A stretch of DNA of 31,950 bases. It comes from an uncultured Eubacteriales bacterium (GTDB lineage: Bacteria > Bacillota > Clostridia > Oscillospirales > Oscillospiraceae). Both the position numbers and the translations under genes were made by a program. Shown piece after piece: positions 1 through 6,598 of this stretch (position 1 is its first letter; each line of letters starts with the position of its first letter). The stretch is taken from contig URDK01000027.1 of the NCBI GenBank assembly GCA_900546485.1, positions 1-31,950 of the forward strand, read 5' to 3'. The notes beneath the pieces were generated by a model. That model saw only the letters and a list, made by a program, of their open reading frames with translations. It searched no databases and had not been told where the DNA came from.

Positions 1-54
1 TATAAGAAGTTGACGGCAGACGATATATACTTAATACTGAAAGCGGCAAACTAA
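1..54 (+). CDS. 3' end of an unidentified gene
   Basis: From the first base, frame 1 is open for 17 codons and ends at TAA (52-54), giving a C-terminal tail that ends in LTADDIYLILKAAN. The composition looks like a normal protein end, but I do not recognise the family and the start lies outside the window. It could be the last gene of a neighbouring unit or a chance open frame. Between its stop and the terminator at 126 I see no gene. Confidence 0.35.
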   Translation, partial: YKKLTADDIYLILKAAN

Positions 55-125
55 CTGTCAACCAATAAATTACACACAACTTTCGGCCAGCGGTTTCTCC
101 ATATCTCATCAAACATCTTAGTATG

Positions 126-160
126 CAAAAGGTGCCTCGCTTTTCGCGCGGCACCTTTTG
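126..160 (-). terminator. Rho-independent terminator of the hpd operon
   Basis: An 11-bp perfect inverted repeat (126-136 with 150-160, CAAAAGGTGCC / GGCACCTTTTG) encloses a 13-nt loop. It lies 35 bases after the hpdA stop. Read on the minus strand the stem ends in a run of T, as expected for intrinsic termination; the plus strand has the same property, so it may work both ways. Confidence 0.75.
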
Positions 161-194
161 TTTTGCAAATTCAAATATACTTTGCGGCCCGGTG

Positions 195-1133
195 TTAGAA
201 GGCCGTGTGATGTCCTATATAGCAGGCGATGCCTGCGTCGAGGTACAGCGCCTGGAGCGCGGCCATGTCCTCGTCGCGCATCTCGCCGCCGGTGGCGTAG
301 TCGTACAGCTTGCCCAGCTGCTCCCACTTTGTCTGCCCCAGGCGGTGGAACTTCAGCAGGTTTATCTCAAAGAGGCCGTTTTCCTGCATGAAGGCGATGA
401 GCGCCCGCGCATTTTCCTCGCTGTCGTTATAGCCGTGGATGGTGGGCTGGCGCAGCACCAGCCGGCCCTTCCAGCCGCTGGGCTTCAAGGCGCGGATGTT
501 GGCAAGTATCCTCTCGTTTCCCACGCCCGTCCCGGCCTTGTGGGCCTGGGAGTCCATATTTTTCACGTCTATGAAGGCAAAATCGATGTACTGCATCACA
601 TCCAGGAAACGCTCCTCAACGAAGCAGGCGCTGGTCTCGATGGTGGTGTGTATGCCCAGCGCGCGGCAGCCGCGCAGCACCTCTATGAGGAAATCGTGCT
701 GCATCATGGGGTCGCCGCCGCTGAAGGTGACGCCGCCGCCGGAGCCCCAGCTGCTGAAGTCGCGGCGGAGTATGCTAAGCAGCTGCTCGCTCGTGTACTC
801 CTTCACGCACTGCTTGAGCGCCTTGTTCGGGCAGATGGCAGTGCAGGCGAAGTCCCGGCAGACACTGCACTTCTCCCAGTCGACCTGCGGAGCGCGCCCC
901 GGCGCCATGGAGATGGCGCCGGAGGGACAGACGGCCGCGCAGACGTCGCAGCCCTTTTCCCACTTGCAGGAGGCCTGGGCGAACATGAGATGCTTGCCGT
1001 GTATCCAGCTTTCCGGATTCGCGCACCAGCGGCACTGGAGCGGACAGCCGGTCATGAACACCGTGGTGCGGCAGCCGGGTCCGTCGTGGACGGAGAAGGA
1101 CTGTATGTCGAAGATCTGTCCGGTAATACCCAT
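195..1133 (-). CDS. hpdA: 4-hydroxyphenylacetate decarboxylase activating enzyme (radical SAM)
   Basis: This 312-residue radical SAM enzyme would place the glycyl radical on HpdB, using S-adenosylmethionine and an electron from a reduced iron-sulfur cluster. The CxxxCxxC motif for the SAM-binding [4Fe-4S] cluster is at C30, C34 and C37. Two further cysteine groups follow (C56, C62, C65, C69 and C89, C92, C97, C101), which is the double-ferredoxin insert typical of activases for the larger glycyl-radical enzymes but absent from the pyruvate formate-lyase activase. The radical SAM core (GGGVTFSGGDP, IDVKNMD) continues to the end. The ATG lies 3 nt after the hpdC stop, so it is the last gene of the operon and probably translationally coupled. 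Gene order hpdB-hpdC-hpdA matches Clostridioides difficile. The specific name rests mainly on these neighbours. Confidence 0.93.
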   Translation of the reverse strand: MGITGQIFDIQSFSVHDGPGCRTTVFMTGCPLQCRWCANPESWIHGKHLMFAQASCKWEKGCDVCAAVCPSGAISMAPGRAPQVDWEKCSVCRDFACTAICPNKALKQCVKEYTSEQLLSILRRDFSSWGSGGGVTFSGGDPMMQHDFLIEVLRGCRALGIHTTIETSACFVEERFLDVMQYIDFAFIDVKNMDSQAHKAGTGVGNERILANIRALKPSGWKGRLVLRQPTIHGYNDSEENARALIAFMQENGLFEINLLKFHRLGQTKWEQLGKLYDYATGGEMRDEDMAALQALYLDAGIACYIGHHTAF

Positions 1134-1136
1134 GGC

Positions 1137-1403
1137 TCAGCCCTGTATCGCCTTGTAGTGCTCGCAGCAGAACGCGCCGCAGTTGGCGTAGGCCCAGTTC
1201 TCCTTCTCAAAGCCGGTGCAGGTGCCGATACCGTGGTCGTCCCGACCTGAGAAGCAGGCGCAGTTGCCGCAGACCGGCGCTGCCTTAAAGTTGGGGCAAG
1301 CCTCGCTGCCCTCGCCGTCTATGGGGACTATCAGCTTTGAGAGGGCGCACATGCCCTTCTCGCAGTCGAGGTTTATATAGTTCACACACTGTACGTGTTT
1401 CAT
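1137..1403 (-). CDS. hpdC: 4-hydroxyphenylacetate decarboxylase small subunit
   Basis: This 88-residue iron-sulfur protein is the small subunit that binds to HpdB and holds two [4Fe-4S] clusters. The ATG at 1403 is preceded by GGGAGG (1414-1419); an upstream in-frame TTG at 1421 would use that same GGGAGG as codons and is unlikely. With this start the cluster ligands known from the C. scatologenes protein, as I recall them, fall at identical numbers: H3, C6, C19, C36 for one cluster and C45, C48, C62, C80 for the other. This fit supports both the identity and the start. Four additional cysteines (14, 50, 75, 79) are present. A dedicated small subunit distinguishes hydroxyphenylacetate decarboxylase from most other glycyl-radical decarboxylases. 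Confidence 0.95.
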   Translation of the reverse strand: MKHVQCVNYINLDCEKGMCALSKLIVPIDGEGSEACPNFKAAPVCGNCACFSGRDDHGIGTCTGFEKENWAYANCGAFCCEHYKAIQG

Positions 1404-1421
1404 GATCGCAATACCTCCCAA

Positions 1422-4142
1422 TCAAGCTTCGTCGTATTCGGTGCGGAAGATGACCTCGTCCTGGATGGGCTTGCCTATCTCGCACCAGTACTGGGTAAAG
1501 CCCGCGACGCGGACCATGAGGTCGCGGTACTTGTCGGGCTCCTTCTGCGCGTCCCGGAGGGTATCGGAGCTGACCACGTTAAACTGGACGTGGAAGCCGC
1601 CCTTGCGCATATAGGTGCGCACCAGCTCAAGCAGCTTGCGGGTGCCCTGCACGCCCTGTACGGCGGAGGGGTGGAGCTTGAGGTTCATCTGTGCGTTCTG
1701 GTTCTGGGAGTGGTCGTAAACCGTCGCGGACTCAAACAGAGCGTAGACGCCGTTCTTGTCAGTGCCGGCGGCGGCAGAGACGGAGCCGTCGGAGTAGGTG
1801 GTGCCCGCCAAGCGGCCGTCGGCAGTGGCGAGGGTAATGAAGCCCTGCGGGCCGTGGGTGGACACGGAGATCTGGCACAGGTACTCCGGCTTGCCGAAGA
1901 AGGACTCCAGGGTCGGCAGGTAGTGGAGCAGGTACATGTGATAATCCCGCAGCAGCTGGTCGGCGTAGGGGTCGGCGTTGCCGTACTTCGGCGCGTTGAC
2001 GCAGTCTGCAAATATCTGCGCGTACTTTGCGGCCTCGTCGGTGCTCTCACGATAGTCCGGGGAGAATACGCCTGTGTCGTAGGCCGTGCGGAAGCCGAAG
2101 TTGTGGAGCATGGCGTCGGTCATCTCCTCGAGCGTATACTTCTTGTCGTCGTACACGTTCTTCTTGAGGGAAGCCAGGGAGTTGATGAAAGTGATAGTGC
2201 CGCAGGACTCGAAGTTGATGCATCCGTTGTAGCGCGCGCCGCAGTTGCCTATGTGCTGGCCCTTCTTGAAACAGTCGGGCTTGAGCAGGGAGTTGACAAC
2301 GGGCATGTTATACTTGCGCCAGACGTCCATCTGTATGTTGTTAACCTTGTTTACGATGCGGTTGCTGATGTCCAGGTACTTCTTCCACTGGTCGATCACC
2401 TCGTCGAAGCTCTCCAGCTTGCGGTTGTGCGGCGGGAACACCACCTTGCCAGTGCGCTTGTCAACGCCATTGGTGAGCACCAGCTCCAGCACCTTGGGCA
2501 GGGCGGTGAAGTGTATGCCGGTGCCGCAGGTGGGCGAGGCGCCGCCGGGGATCATGGTAACCTTGCCGTTGTAATCCAGGGGCAGGAAGCAGCCGGGGGC
2601 GGACTCCAGGCAGCCGCCCAGGCACCATGCCCTGGCGTCGTAGAGGTCCATGCCCTCGGGCCCGTACTGGCGGAGCATGAAGTTCATGCCGACCTGGTTG
2701 TTCATCCAGGCGGGGTAGCCCATGCCCAGCTTGGTGCAGGCCGCGGCCTTCATCAGGAAGTCCTCCGGCAGCTTTTCGTCATAGAGGATGGACAGCGTGG
2801 GCTGAGGCGTCTGCGCACGCATACCGGCCTCGATGATGAGATATTCCAGGGGCGTGACAGCGGAGAGCCCGTCGTAGTTCTGGCCGCCCAGGGAGAGGTT
2901 GTTGAAGGTGTTGCCGGAGAGTACGCCGCCGGACACGCCCGCAGAGGCGAAGCACTCGATGCAGGTTATCTTGATGCGGTAGAGCTCAAGCAGCTCGATG
3001 ACCTCTTCCTCCGTGGTGATGCCCTCGGCTATGTCCTTCTCATAGAAGGGCTGCAGCACCTGTCCCAGACGGCCTATGGACTGGCCGGACTGGGGGTCCT
3101 CGTTGACCACGCCGAGGTGGAGGCAGAGCGTCAGCTGCAGGGCCTCGCGGAAGGTGGAGGGCCGCTTATGGGCTATGTTGTGCATGACCTGGGCGATCTC
3201 CAGGTAGTTCTTTCTGTACTTCTCGTCGGGCTCACGGGAGGCCAAGTCCTCGGCCTTGCGGGCATAGTTCTCGCACCACTGGCTCAGGCCCTTGACGATC
3301 TCCTTCATGGCGGCGTAATAGTAGCCGCGGCTCATGCCCAGCACGCCGTCTCCCCCGGCCTCACCCATGGTCTCGGCCATCCGCTGGTCGCAGAGCTTCA
3401 GGATGCCGTCGAAGCCGTACTGAAGAGGCATGTAGTAGTTCATGACCTCGCGGCCCTGGGGGATGGCAAAGGAGTCGAACATGACAAGCACGCTGTCCAT
3501 GACGTTCTGAAACTGCTCATAGTCCGGCAGGGTCTTGGCGTACTTGGTGGAGATATCCTCCACGGAGATGCCGTCCCAGTACTTTGACACCTTCACCAGG
3601 ACGGGGATGTCCTCTTTCCTCATGCCGAACTTCTTGGCGATGGAGATTATCTCGCCATAGCTCTCGGTGACGTTGCCGCCGCCCGCGCCGACTACGGAGA
3701 CGGAGTCGGCCTCGTTCTCGGCGGGGGCGTCCACCTCCGCCATCAGGGACTCGGCCATGGCGTTGAAGAAGCTGGCGCAGACCCAGGGGAATGGGAAGGC
3801 GCCGCGCAGATGCTTGGTCTTGTTCATGACCAGCTTTTCGTAGGGGAGGATGGTCGGCGTGCTGTGGGCCAGAGAGGCCGCTACGGCCTTGGCGCGGCGC
3901 ACCTCCAGCAGGTCGCCGTCGTTCTCCCACCACACGCGGTTGTACCAATAGGCGCTCTCCATGTCGGCAGTGACCTTCAGCAGATAGTAGATGTCCATTA
4001 TCCGCTGGAAGCTCTCGGCCGCAGCGGGTATATCCCGCTCCTGCGCCTCCTTCAGCTGTTCATCGGTGATGCCGCGGGACTTGAGTATCTCCTGCAGCTT
4101 CAGTTCGTTGTCTCCCAAAATGATCGCCTGCTTTCCTTGCAT
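1422..4142 (-). CDS. hpdB: 4-hydroxyphenylacetate decarboxylase, glycyl-radical large subunit
   Basis: This 906-residue glycyl-radical enzyme decarboxylates 4-hydroxyphenylacetate to p-cresol in the cytoplasm. The glycyl radical loop is RVAGFTQYW with Gly881, and the thiyl site is GGCLES with Cys511 and Glu513. Ser352, His544 and Glu645 also fit the positions I recall as S344, H536 and E637 in the C. scatologenes enzyme, all with a constant offset of 8. Other glycyl-radical enzymes (PFL, glycerol or choline lyases) lack this Glu pair. The ATG at 4142 has no good ribosome binding site and lies about 8 nt from the predicted transcription start. A TTG at 4118 (codon 9) would remove the offset entirely and give 898 residues, so the start is open. 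hpdC follows 18 nt after the stop. Confidence 0.96.
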   Translation of the reverse strand: MQGKQAIILGDNELKLQEILKSRGITDEQLKEAQERDIPAAAESFQRIMDIYYLLKVTADMESAYWYNRVWWENDGDLLEVRRAKAVAASLAHSTPTILPYEKLVMNKTKHLRGAFPFPWVCASFFNAMAESLMAEVDAPAENEADSVSVVGAGGGNVTESYGEIISIAKKFGMRKEDIPVLVKVSKYWDGISVEDISTKYAKTLPDYEQFQNVMDSVLVMFDSFAIPQGREVMNYYMPLQYGFDGILKLCDQRMAETMGEAGGDGVLGMSRGYYYAAMKEIVKGLSQWCENYARKAEDLASREPDEKYRKNYLEIAQVMHNIAHKRPSTFREALQLTLCLHLGVVNEDPQSGQSIGRLGQVLQPFYEKDIAEGITTEEEVIELLELYRIKITCIECFASAGVSGGVLSGNTFNNLSLGGQNYDGLSAVTPLEYLIIEAGMRAQTPQPTLSILYDEKLPEDFLMKAAACTKLGMGYPAWMNNQVGMNFMLRQYGPEGMDLYDARAWCLGGCLESAPGCFLPLDYNGKVTMIPGGASPTCGTGIHFTALPKVLELVLTNGVDKRTGKVVFPPHNRKLESFDEVIDQWKKYLDISNRIVNKVNNIQMDVWRKYNMPVVNSLLKPDCFKKGQHIGNCGARYNGCINFESCGTITFINSLASLKKNVYDDKKYTLEEMTDAMLHNFGFRTAYDTGVFSPDYRESTDEAAKYAQIFADCVNAPKYGNADPYADQLLRDYHMYLLHYLPTLESFFGKPEYLCQISVSTHGPQGFITLATADGRLAGTTYSDGSVSAAAGTDKNGVYALFESATVYDHSQNQNAQMNLKLHPSAVQGVQGTRKLLELVRTYMRKGGFHVQFNVVSSDTLRDAQKEPDKYRDLMVRVAGFTQYWCEIGKPIQDEVIFRTEYDEA

Positions 4143-4156
4143 TTTTGAGTGCTTCT

Positions 4157-4162
4157 ATTATA
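4157..4162 (-). promoter_or_regulatory. -10 element of the hpdBCA promoter
   Basis: A perfect TATAAT reads on the minus strand at 4162-4157. At the -35 position (4180-4185) the minus strand reads CGAAAT, which is not a recognisable -35. A promoter with a good -10 and no -35 is typical of one that depends on an activator. Transcription would start near 4150. Confidence 0.55.
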
Positions 4163-4178
4163 AGAATCGCAGGCCGGG

Positions 4179-4207
4179 CATTTCGAGTGCAAGTTGCACT
4201 CGAAATG
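4179..4207. promoter_or_regulatory. Perfect 29-bp palindromic operator between hpdB and the Crp-like regulator
   Basis: The arms CATTTCGAGTGCAA (4179-4192) and TTGCACTCGAAATG (4194-4207) are exact reverse complements around G4193. The centre is about 43 bp upstream of the predicted hpdB start, which is the class II activation position for Crp/Fnr proteins (near -41.5). The right arm also supplies the -35 of the divergent regulator gene. I infer that the adjacent regulator binds here, activates hpdBCA and represses itself. Confidence 0.75.
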
Positions 4208-4222
4208 AAATCATGCTATTAT
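4194..4222 (+). promoter_or_regulatory. Promoter of the Crp-family regulator gene
   Basis: TTGCAC (4194-4199), a 17-nt spacer and an extended -10 (TG at 4214-4215, TATTAT at 4217-4222) form a reasonable sigma-A promoter. A TATAAT at 4220-4225 is an overlapping alternative. The -35 lies inside the right arm of the palindrome, so operator binding should block it. Confidence 0.45.
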
Positions 4223-4261
4223 AATTTTAAATGCAATAGAATTTAGCTGGGGGCTGGAATC

Positions 4262-4939
4262 ATGGACAGGGCGGAACATATAAAGTGGAAGAAGGCCCTG
4301 GCGGGCACGCGGATCTACCCGCTGATCCACCGGGATTTTGATCAGGGGCGCATAATGCTGCACAGCGCGCCGGCAGGCAGCTGCATAAGCCACGCCGCAG
4401 ACGAGGGCTATCATATAATCTATCTGCTCGAGGGCTCCATCAAGGTCTGGACGCTCTCCTGCCGGGGCCGCCGGGTACTGCTCGACGAGGTGCGGCCCAT
4501 GGCCTTCAGCGGGCATATCAGCAGACTTCGCGGGCACAGCTTCGACTCCAACCTGGTGGCAAACGCCGACTGCGTCTACCTGAGCTTTACGGACGAACAG
4601 TTTTGGCAGCTCATGCAGGAGCCCTCCTTTGCTCTGGAGTTTTATCGAAGCACCAGCCAGCGAGCCTATTACATGTTTCACAAGTTTCTGGGCCTGAGCC
4701 TCTTTACGGCGGAGGAAAACACCGCTATGTACTGTCTGAGTCACCCTGAGCGGCTGTCAGCTTACACGCTGGAGCAGATGAGCGAGGAGATAGGCATCAG
4801 CCGCCGTAGCCTGTGCTATGTAGTCAAGCGCTGGCAGGAGCAAGGCGTCGTTCTCAGGCAGGACGGAGGATATACGATATCCGCTCCGGAGGCTCTTGAG
4901 CTGCTGGCCCGTGATATCCGCGCCTTCTATGAAGGATAG
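4262..4939 (+). CDS. Crp/Fnr-family transcriptional regulator, probable hpd regulator
   Basis: This 225-residue protein has the Crp/Fnr layout: a beta-roll effector domain (about 20-112, with YHIIYLLEGSIKVW), a long dimerisation helix (about 113-148) and a C-terminal winged helix-turn-helix (about 165-205, TLEQMSEEIGISRRSL). There is no N-terminal cysteine set of the Fnr type, so oxygen sensing by an iron-sulfur cluster is unlikely. The arginine-serine phosphate-binding motif of cAMP receptors is not evident either. It diverges from hpdB across a perfect palindrome, which makes it the obvious regulator of p-cresol formation. By analogy with CprK, a Crp/Fnr protein that binds chlorinated phenols, the effector may be 4-hydroxyphenylacetate or another phenolic; this is inference. 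A G-rich stretch (4249-4253) precedes the ATG. Confidence 0.86.
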   Translation: MDRAEHIKWKKALAGTRIYPLIHRDFDQGRIMLHSAPAGSCISHAADEGYHIIYLLEGSIKVWTLSCRGRRVLLDEVRPMAFSGHISRLRGHSFDSNLVANADCVYLSFTDEQFWQLMQEPSFALEFYRSTSQRAYYMFHKFLGLSLFTAEENTAMYCLSHPERLSAYTLEQMSEEIGISRRSLCYVVKRWQEQGVVLRQDGGYTISAPEALELLARDIRAFYEG

Positions 4940-4972
4940 GCCGCGAAGCGAGCCAGCCCCAAGCAAAAATAA

Positions 4973-4995
4973 ACGCCGTCTCTTAGAGACGGCGT
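4973..4995. terminator. Perfect hairpin after the regulator gene
   Basis: The arms ACGCCGTCTCT (4973-4983) and AGAGACGGCGT (4985-4995) form a very strong stem. There is no T run directly after it, so on its own it is a pause or mRNA-stabilising hairpin; the true terminator follows immediately. Confidence 0.6.
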
Positions 4996-5001
4996 CAGCC
5001 T

Positions 5002-5041
5002 AAAAAACCTGCTCCGGCAATCAGGCCAGAGCAGGTTTTTT
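5002..5041. terminator. Bidirectional rho-independent terminator
   Basis: AAAAAACCTGCTC (5002-5014) and GAGCAGGTTTTTT (5029-5041) are exact reverse complements with A and T runs on the two outer sides. It can terminate the regulator transcript on the plus strand and transcripts coming from yibE on the minus strand. Confidence 0.88.
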
Positions 5042-5313
5042 GTTTGTATATGCTAAAGGAAATTGAAAAGCAGTGACCACCGTTCTCACGCCATAGAAGA
5101 AGGCGGTAGCCGTTTCAATCATGTCTATGAAATACTCAGATTCGAAGCCTCATGTCCCGTTCTCCCAATCGACAAGCCTGTCGTCTGACAAAAACACGGC
5201 GAGGCGGCTGCCTCTATCGCTCGCCTCCACCATTGCTCTCAGTCCAGCATACTTCCAATTGCCGCAGGCCTCATTTTTGCTCTCTCGGAAATACAGAAAG
5301 CGGTATGCCGAGG
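5021..5313 (-). pseudogene. Possible decayed gene with an in-frame TGA
   Basis: The 272 bases between the terminator and the yibE stop have no intact gene. On the minus strand one frame stays open through the region. It contains protein-like stretches (AYRFLYFRESKNEACGNW, then RLAVFLSDDRLVDWENG), meets a single TGA at 5152-5150 and continues as YFIDMIETATAFFYG until a TGA at 5023-5021. If the first TGA were TGG (Trp) the protein would be continuous. No start codon with a ribosome binding site is visible, and the frame runs on upstream into yibE. I do not recognise the family. A chance open frame is possible. Confidence 0.33.
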
Positions 5314-6495
5314 CTATCTCTGTTTTGCGAGCCGTCCCTTTACCGGGGGCATGAGAGCTGCGCTCAGCGCTGCGACGAGCGGTACCGTCAGTATGATGCC
5401 GATCGAGCCCGCTAAGCCGCGTATGAGCTCCACTGCTATCGCGTCGGAGTTGAAGAGTTGAATCGCTGGGTAGCCGTATATCCTAAACAGCAGCAAAGTG
5501 TTGAGGGAAGCACCCGCGAATGCCAGAATAAGCGTATTCGCCATCGTGCCCATTGCGTCGCGGCCAATGTTCATCCCGGAGCGGAAGATATCGGCCTTGG
5601 GCAACGCTGGATTCAGCTGTCGCAGTTCCCAGCAGGAGGATGCGATGGACATGGCCACATCCATGACCGCACCCAGGGAGGCGACGAGTATCCCGCTGAC
5701 TAGCAGCCCGCTTATCCTCACGGTATCCTGCGTCGAGCGCAGCACCAGGTCCTCAGCCTCGGGGAGGTTGAAGCCGTTCAGCTGAGATATAGAACCCGAG
5801 ACCGCCGCAAATATTCCCGCAACGCCCACTCCGCAGACGCAGCCGAGCACAGCGCAGAGCGTTTTTCGGCTCAGGCCCGTCAAAAACAGCAGAGAAGCTG
5901 CCGTGGTAAGCGCAACGATGATGACGGAAACCAAAACAGGCTCCGCCCCTCTGAGTATCATCGGCACCTGTATAAACCAAATGCAGGCAAGCGTGTACAC
6001 CAGGCCCACAAGCGCCATTACACCTTTTTTCCGGCCAATTATAACGAGCAGCGCCGCGAAGATGAGCGCCAGCCCCAACATCACAGGAGCACGGTTATAA
6101 GCGGGCACTGAGACTACATAGAGTTCCCCCTGGTCGTCCACATCAAGTCTGACTATAACTCGGGTACCGACCTTTGCATCCACGTTGGCGTAAGCACTCA
6201 GGAAATTCGTAGCCTCTAGCACCGCTCCTTTGTTCTCACCTGTGAGCACCTTGACCTCCAGCAGCTGCTGACCGATCCTGCGTCCCTCAGTCCAGGTGTC
6301 CGGCGACGCATTGTCCGCAAGCACATCCGTGACCTCAGCCACAGCAAACATCCGCTTCTGTGCTGCCGTAAGCTCTCTGTCGCCAGCAGTCAGGTTCAAA
6401 GCCAGCGCCCATCCTATGAGTATGGCAAATATCAGTACCGAGGCGAGGATCTCATATAACCGCAGTCTCTTGTCGGGACTGTCCGTCTTTTTCAT
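5314..6495 (-). CDS. YibE/F-family multi-pass membrane protein
   Basis: This 393-residue integral membrane protein starts with a short charged cytoplasmic end and a membrane segment (about 14-35). An extracytoplasmic domain of about 100 residues follows (LEVKVLTGENKGAVLEATNF and onward), then seven or so membrane segments (from about 135 to 385). This layout and the conserved stretch SGLLVSGILVASLGAVMDVA identify the YibE/F family, whose biochemical role is not established. GGAG precedes the ATG. It lies 103 nt after the SLH-protein gene on the same strand, separated by a strong hairpin, so it may be transcribed with it at a lower level. Confidence 0.82.
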   Translation of the reverse strand: MKKTDSPDKRLRLYEILASVLIFAILIGWALALNLTAGDRELTAAQKRMFAVAEVTDVLADNASPDTWTEGRRIGQQLLEVKVLTGENKGAVLEATNFLSAYANVDAKVGTRVIVRLDVDDQGELYVVSVPAYNRAPVMLGLALIFAALLVIIGRKKGVMALVGLVYTLACIWFIQVPMILRGAEPVLVSVIIVALTTAASLLFLTGLSRKTLCAVLGCVCGVGVAGIFAAVSGSISQLNGFNLPEAEDLVLRSTQDTVRISGLLVSGILVASLGAVMDVAMSIASSCWELRQLNPALPKADIFRSGMNIGRDAMGTMANTLILAFAGASLNTLLLFRIYGYPAIQLFNSDAIAVELIRGLAGSIGIILTVPLVAALSAALMPPVKGRLAKQR

Positions 6496-6515
6496 TGGCG
6501 GCTCCTTTCAAATCA

Positions 6516-6552
6516 TTTCAGGGGATTTCAGAAGCTCTGAAATCCCCTGAAA
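6516..6552 (-). repeat. 17-bp perfect hairpin between the SLH-protein gene and yibE
   Basis: TTTCAGGGGATTTCAGA (6516-6532) and TCTGAAATCCCCTGAAA (6536-6552) pair perfectly around a 3-nt loop. There is no clear T run after it on the minus strand. It ends a few bases before the yibE ribosome binding site. It probably acts as a leaky terminator or an mRNA-protecting stem for the upstream gene. Confidence 0.65.
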
Positions 6553-6598
6553 GCCTATATGTCTTACCTGATCACGTCAGGCTCTGTGTCGGACCAGC

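Noticed and set aside
1395..3587. 730-codon open frame on the plus strand opposite hpdB
   Set aside because: hpdB on the minus strand has clear family motifs over its whole length. The plus frame has a low-complexity Val/Leu/Gly/His composition typical of the antisense of high-GC genes and no ribosome binding site.
5150..5152. In-frame TGA as a selenocysteine or reassigned codon
   Set aside because: I saw no obvious hairpin just downstream of the TGA, TGA is a normal stop for several genes here, and the frame lacks a start codon. A decayed gene is simpler.
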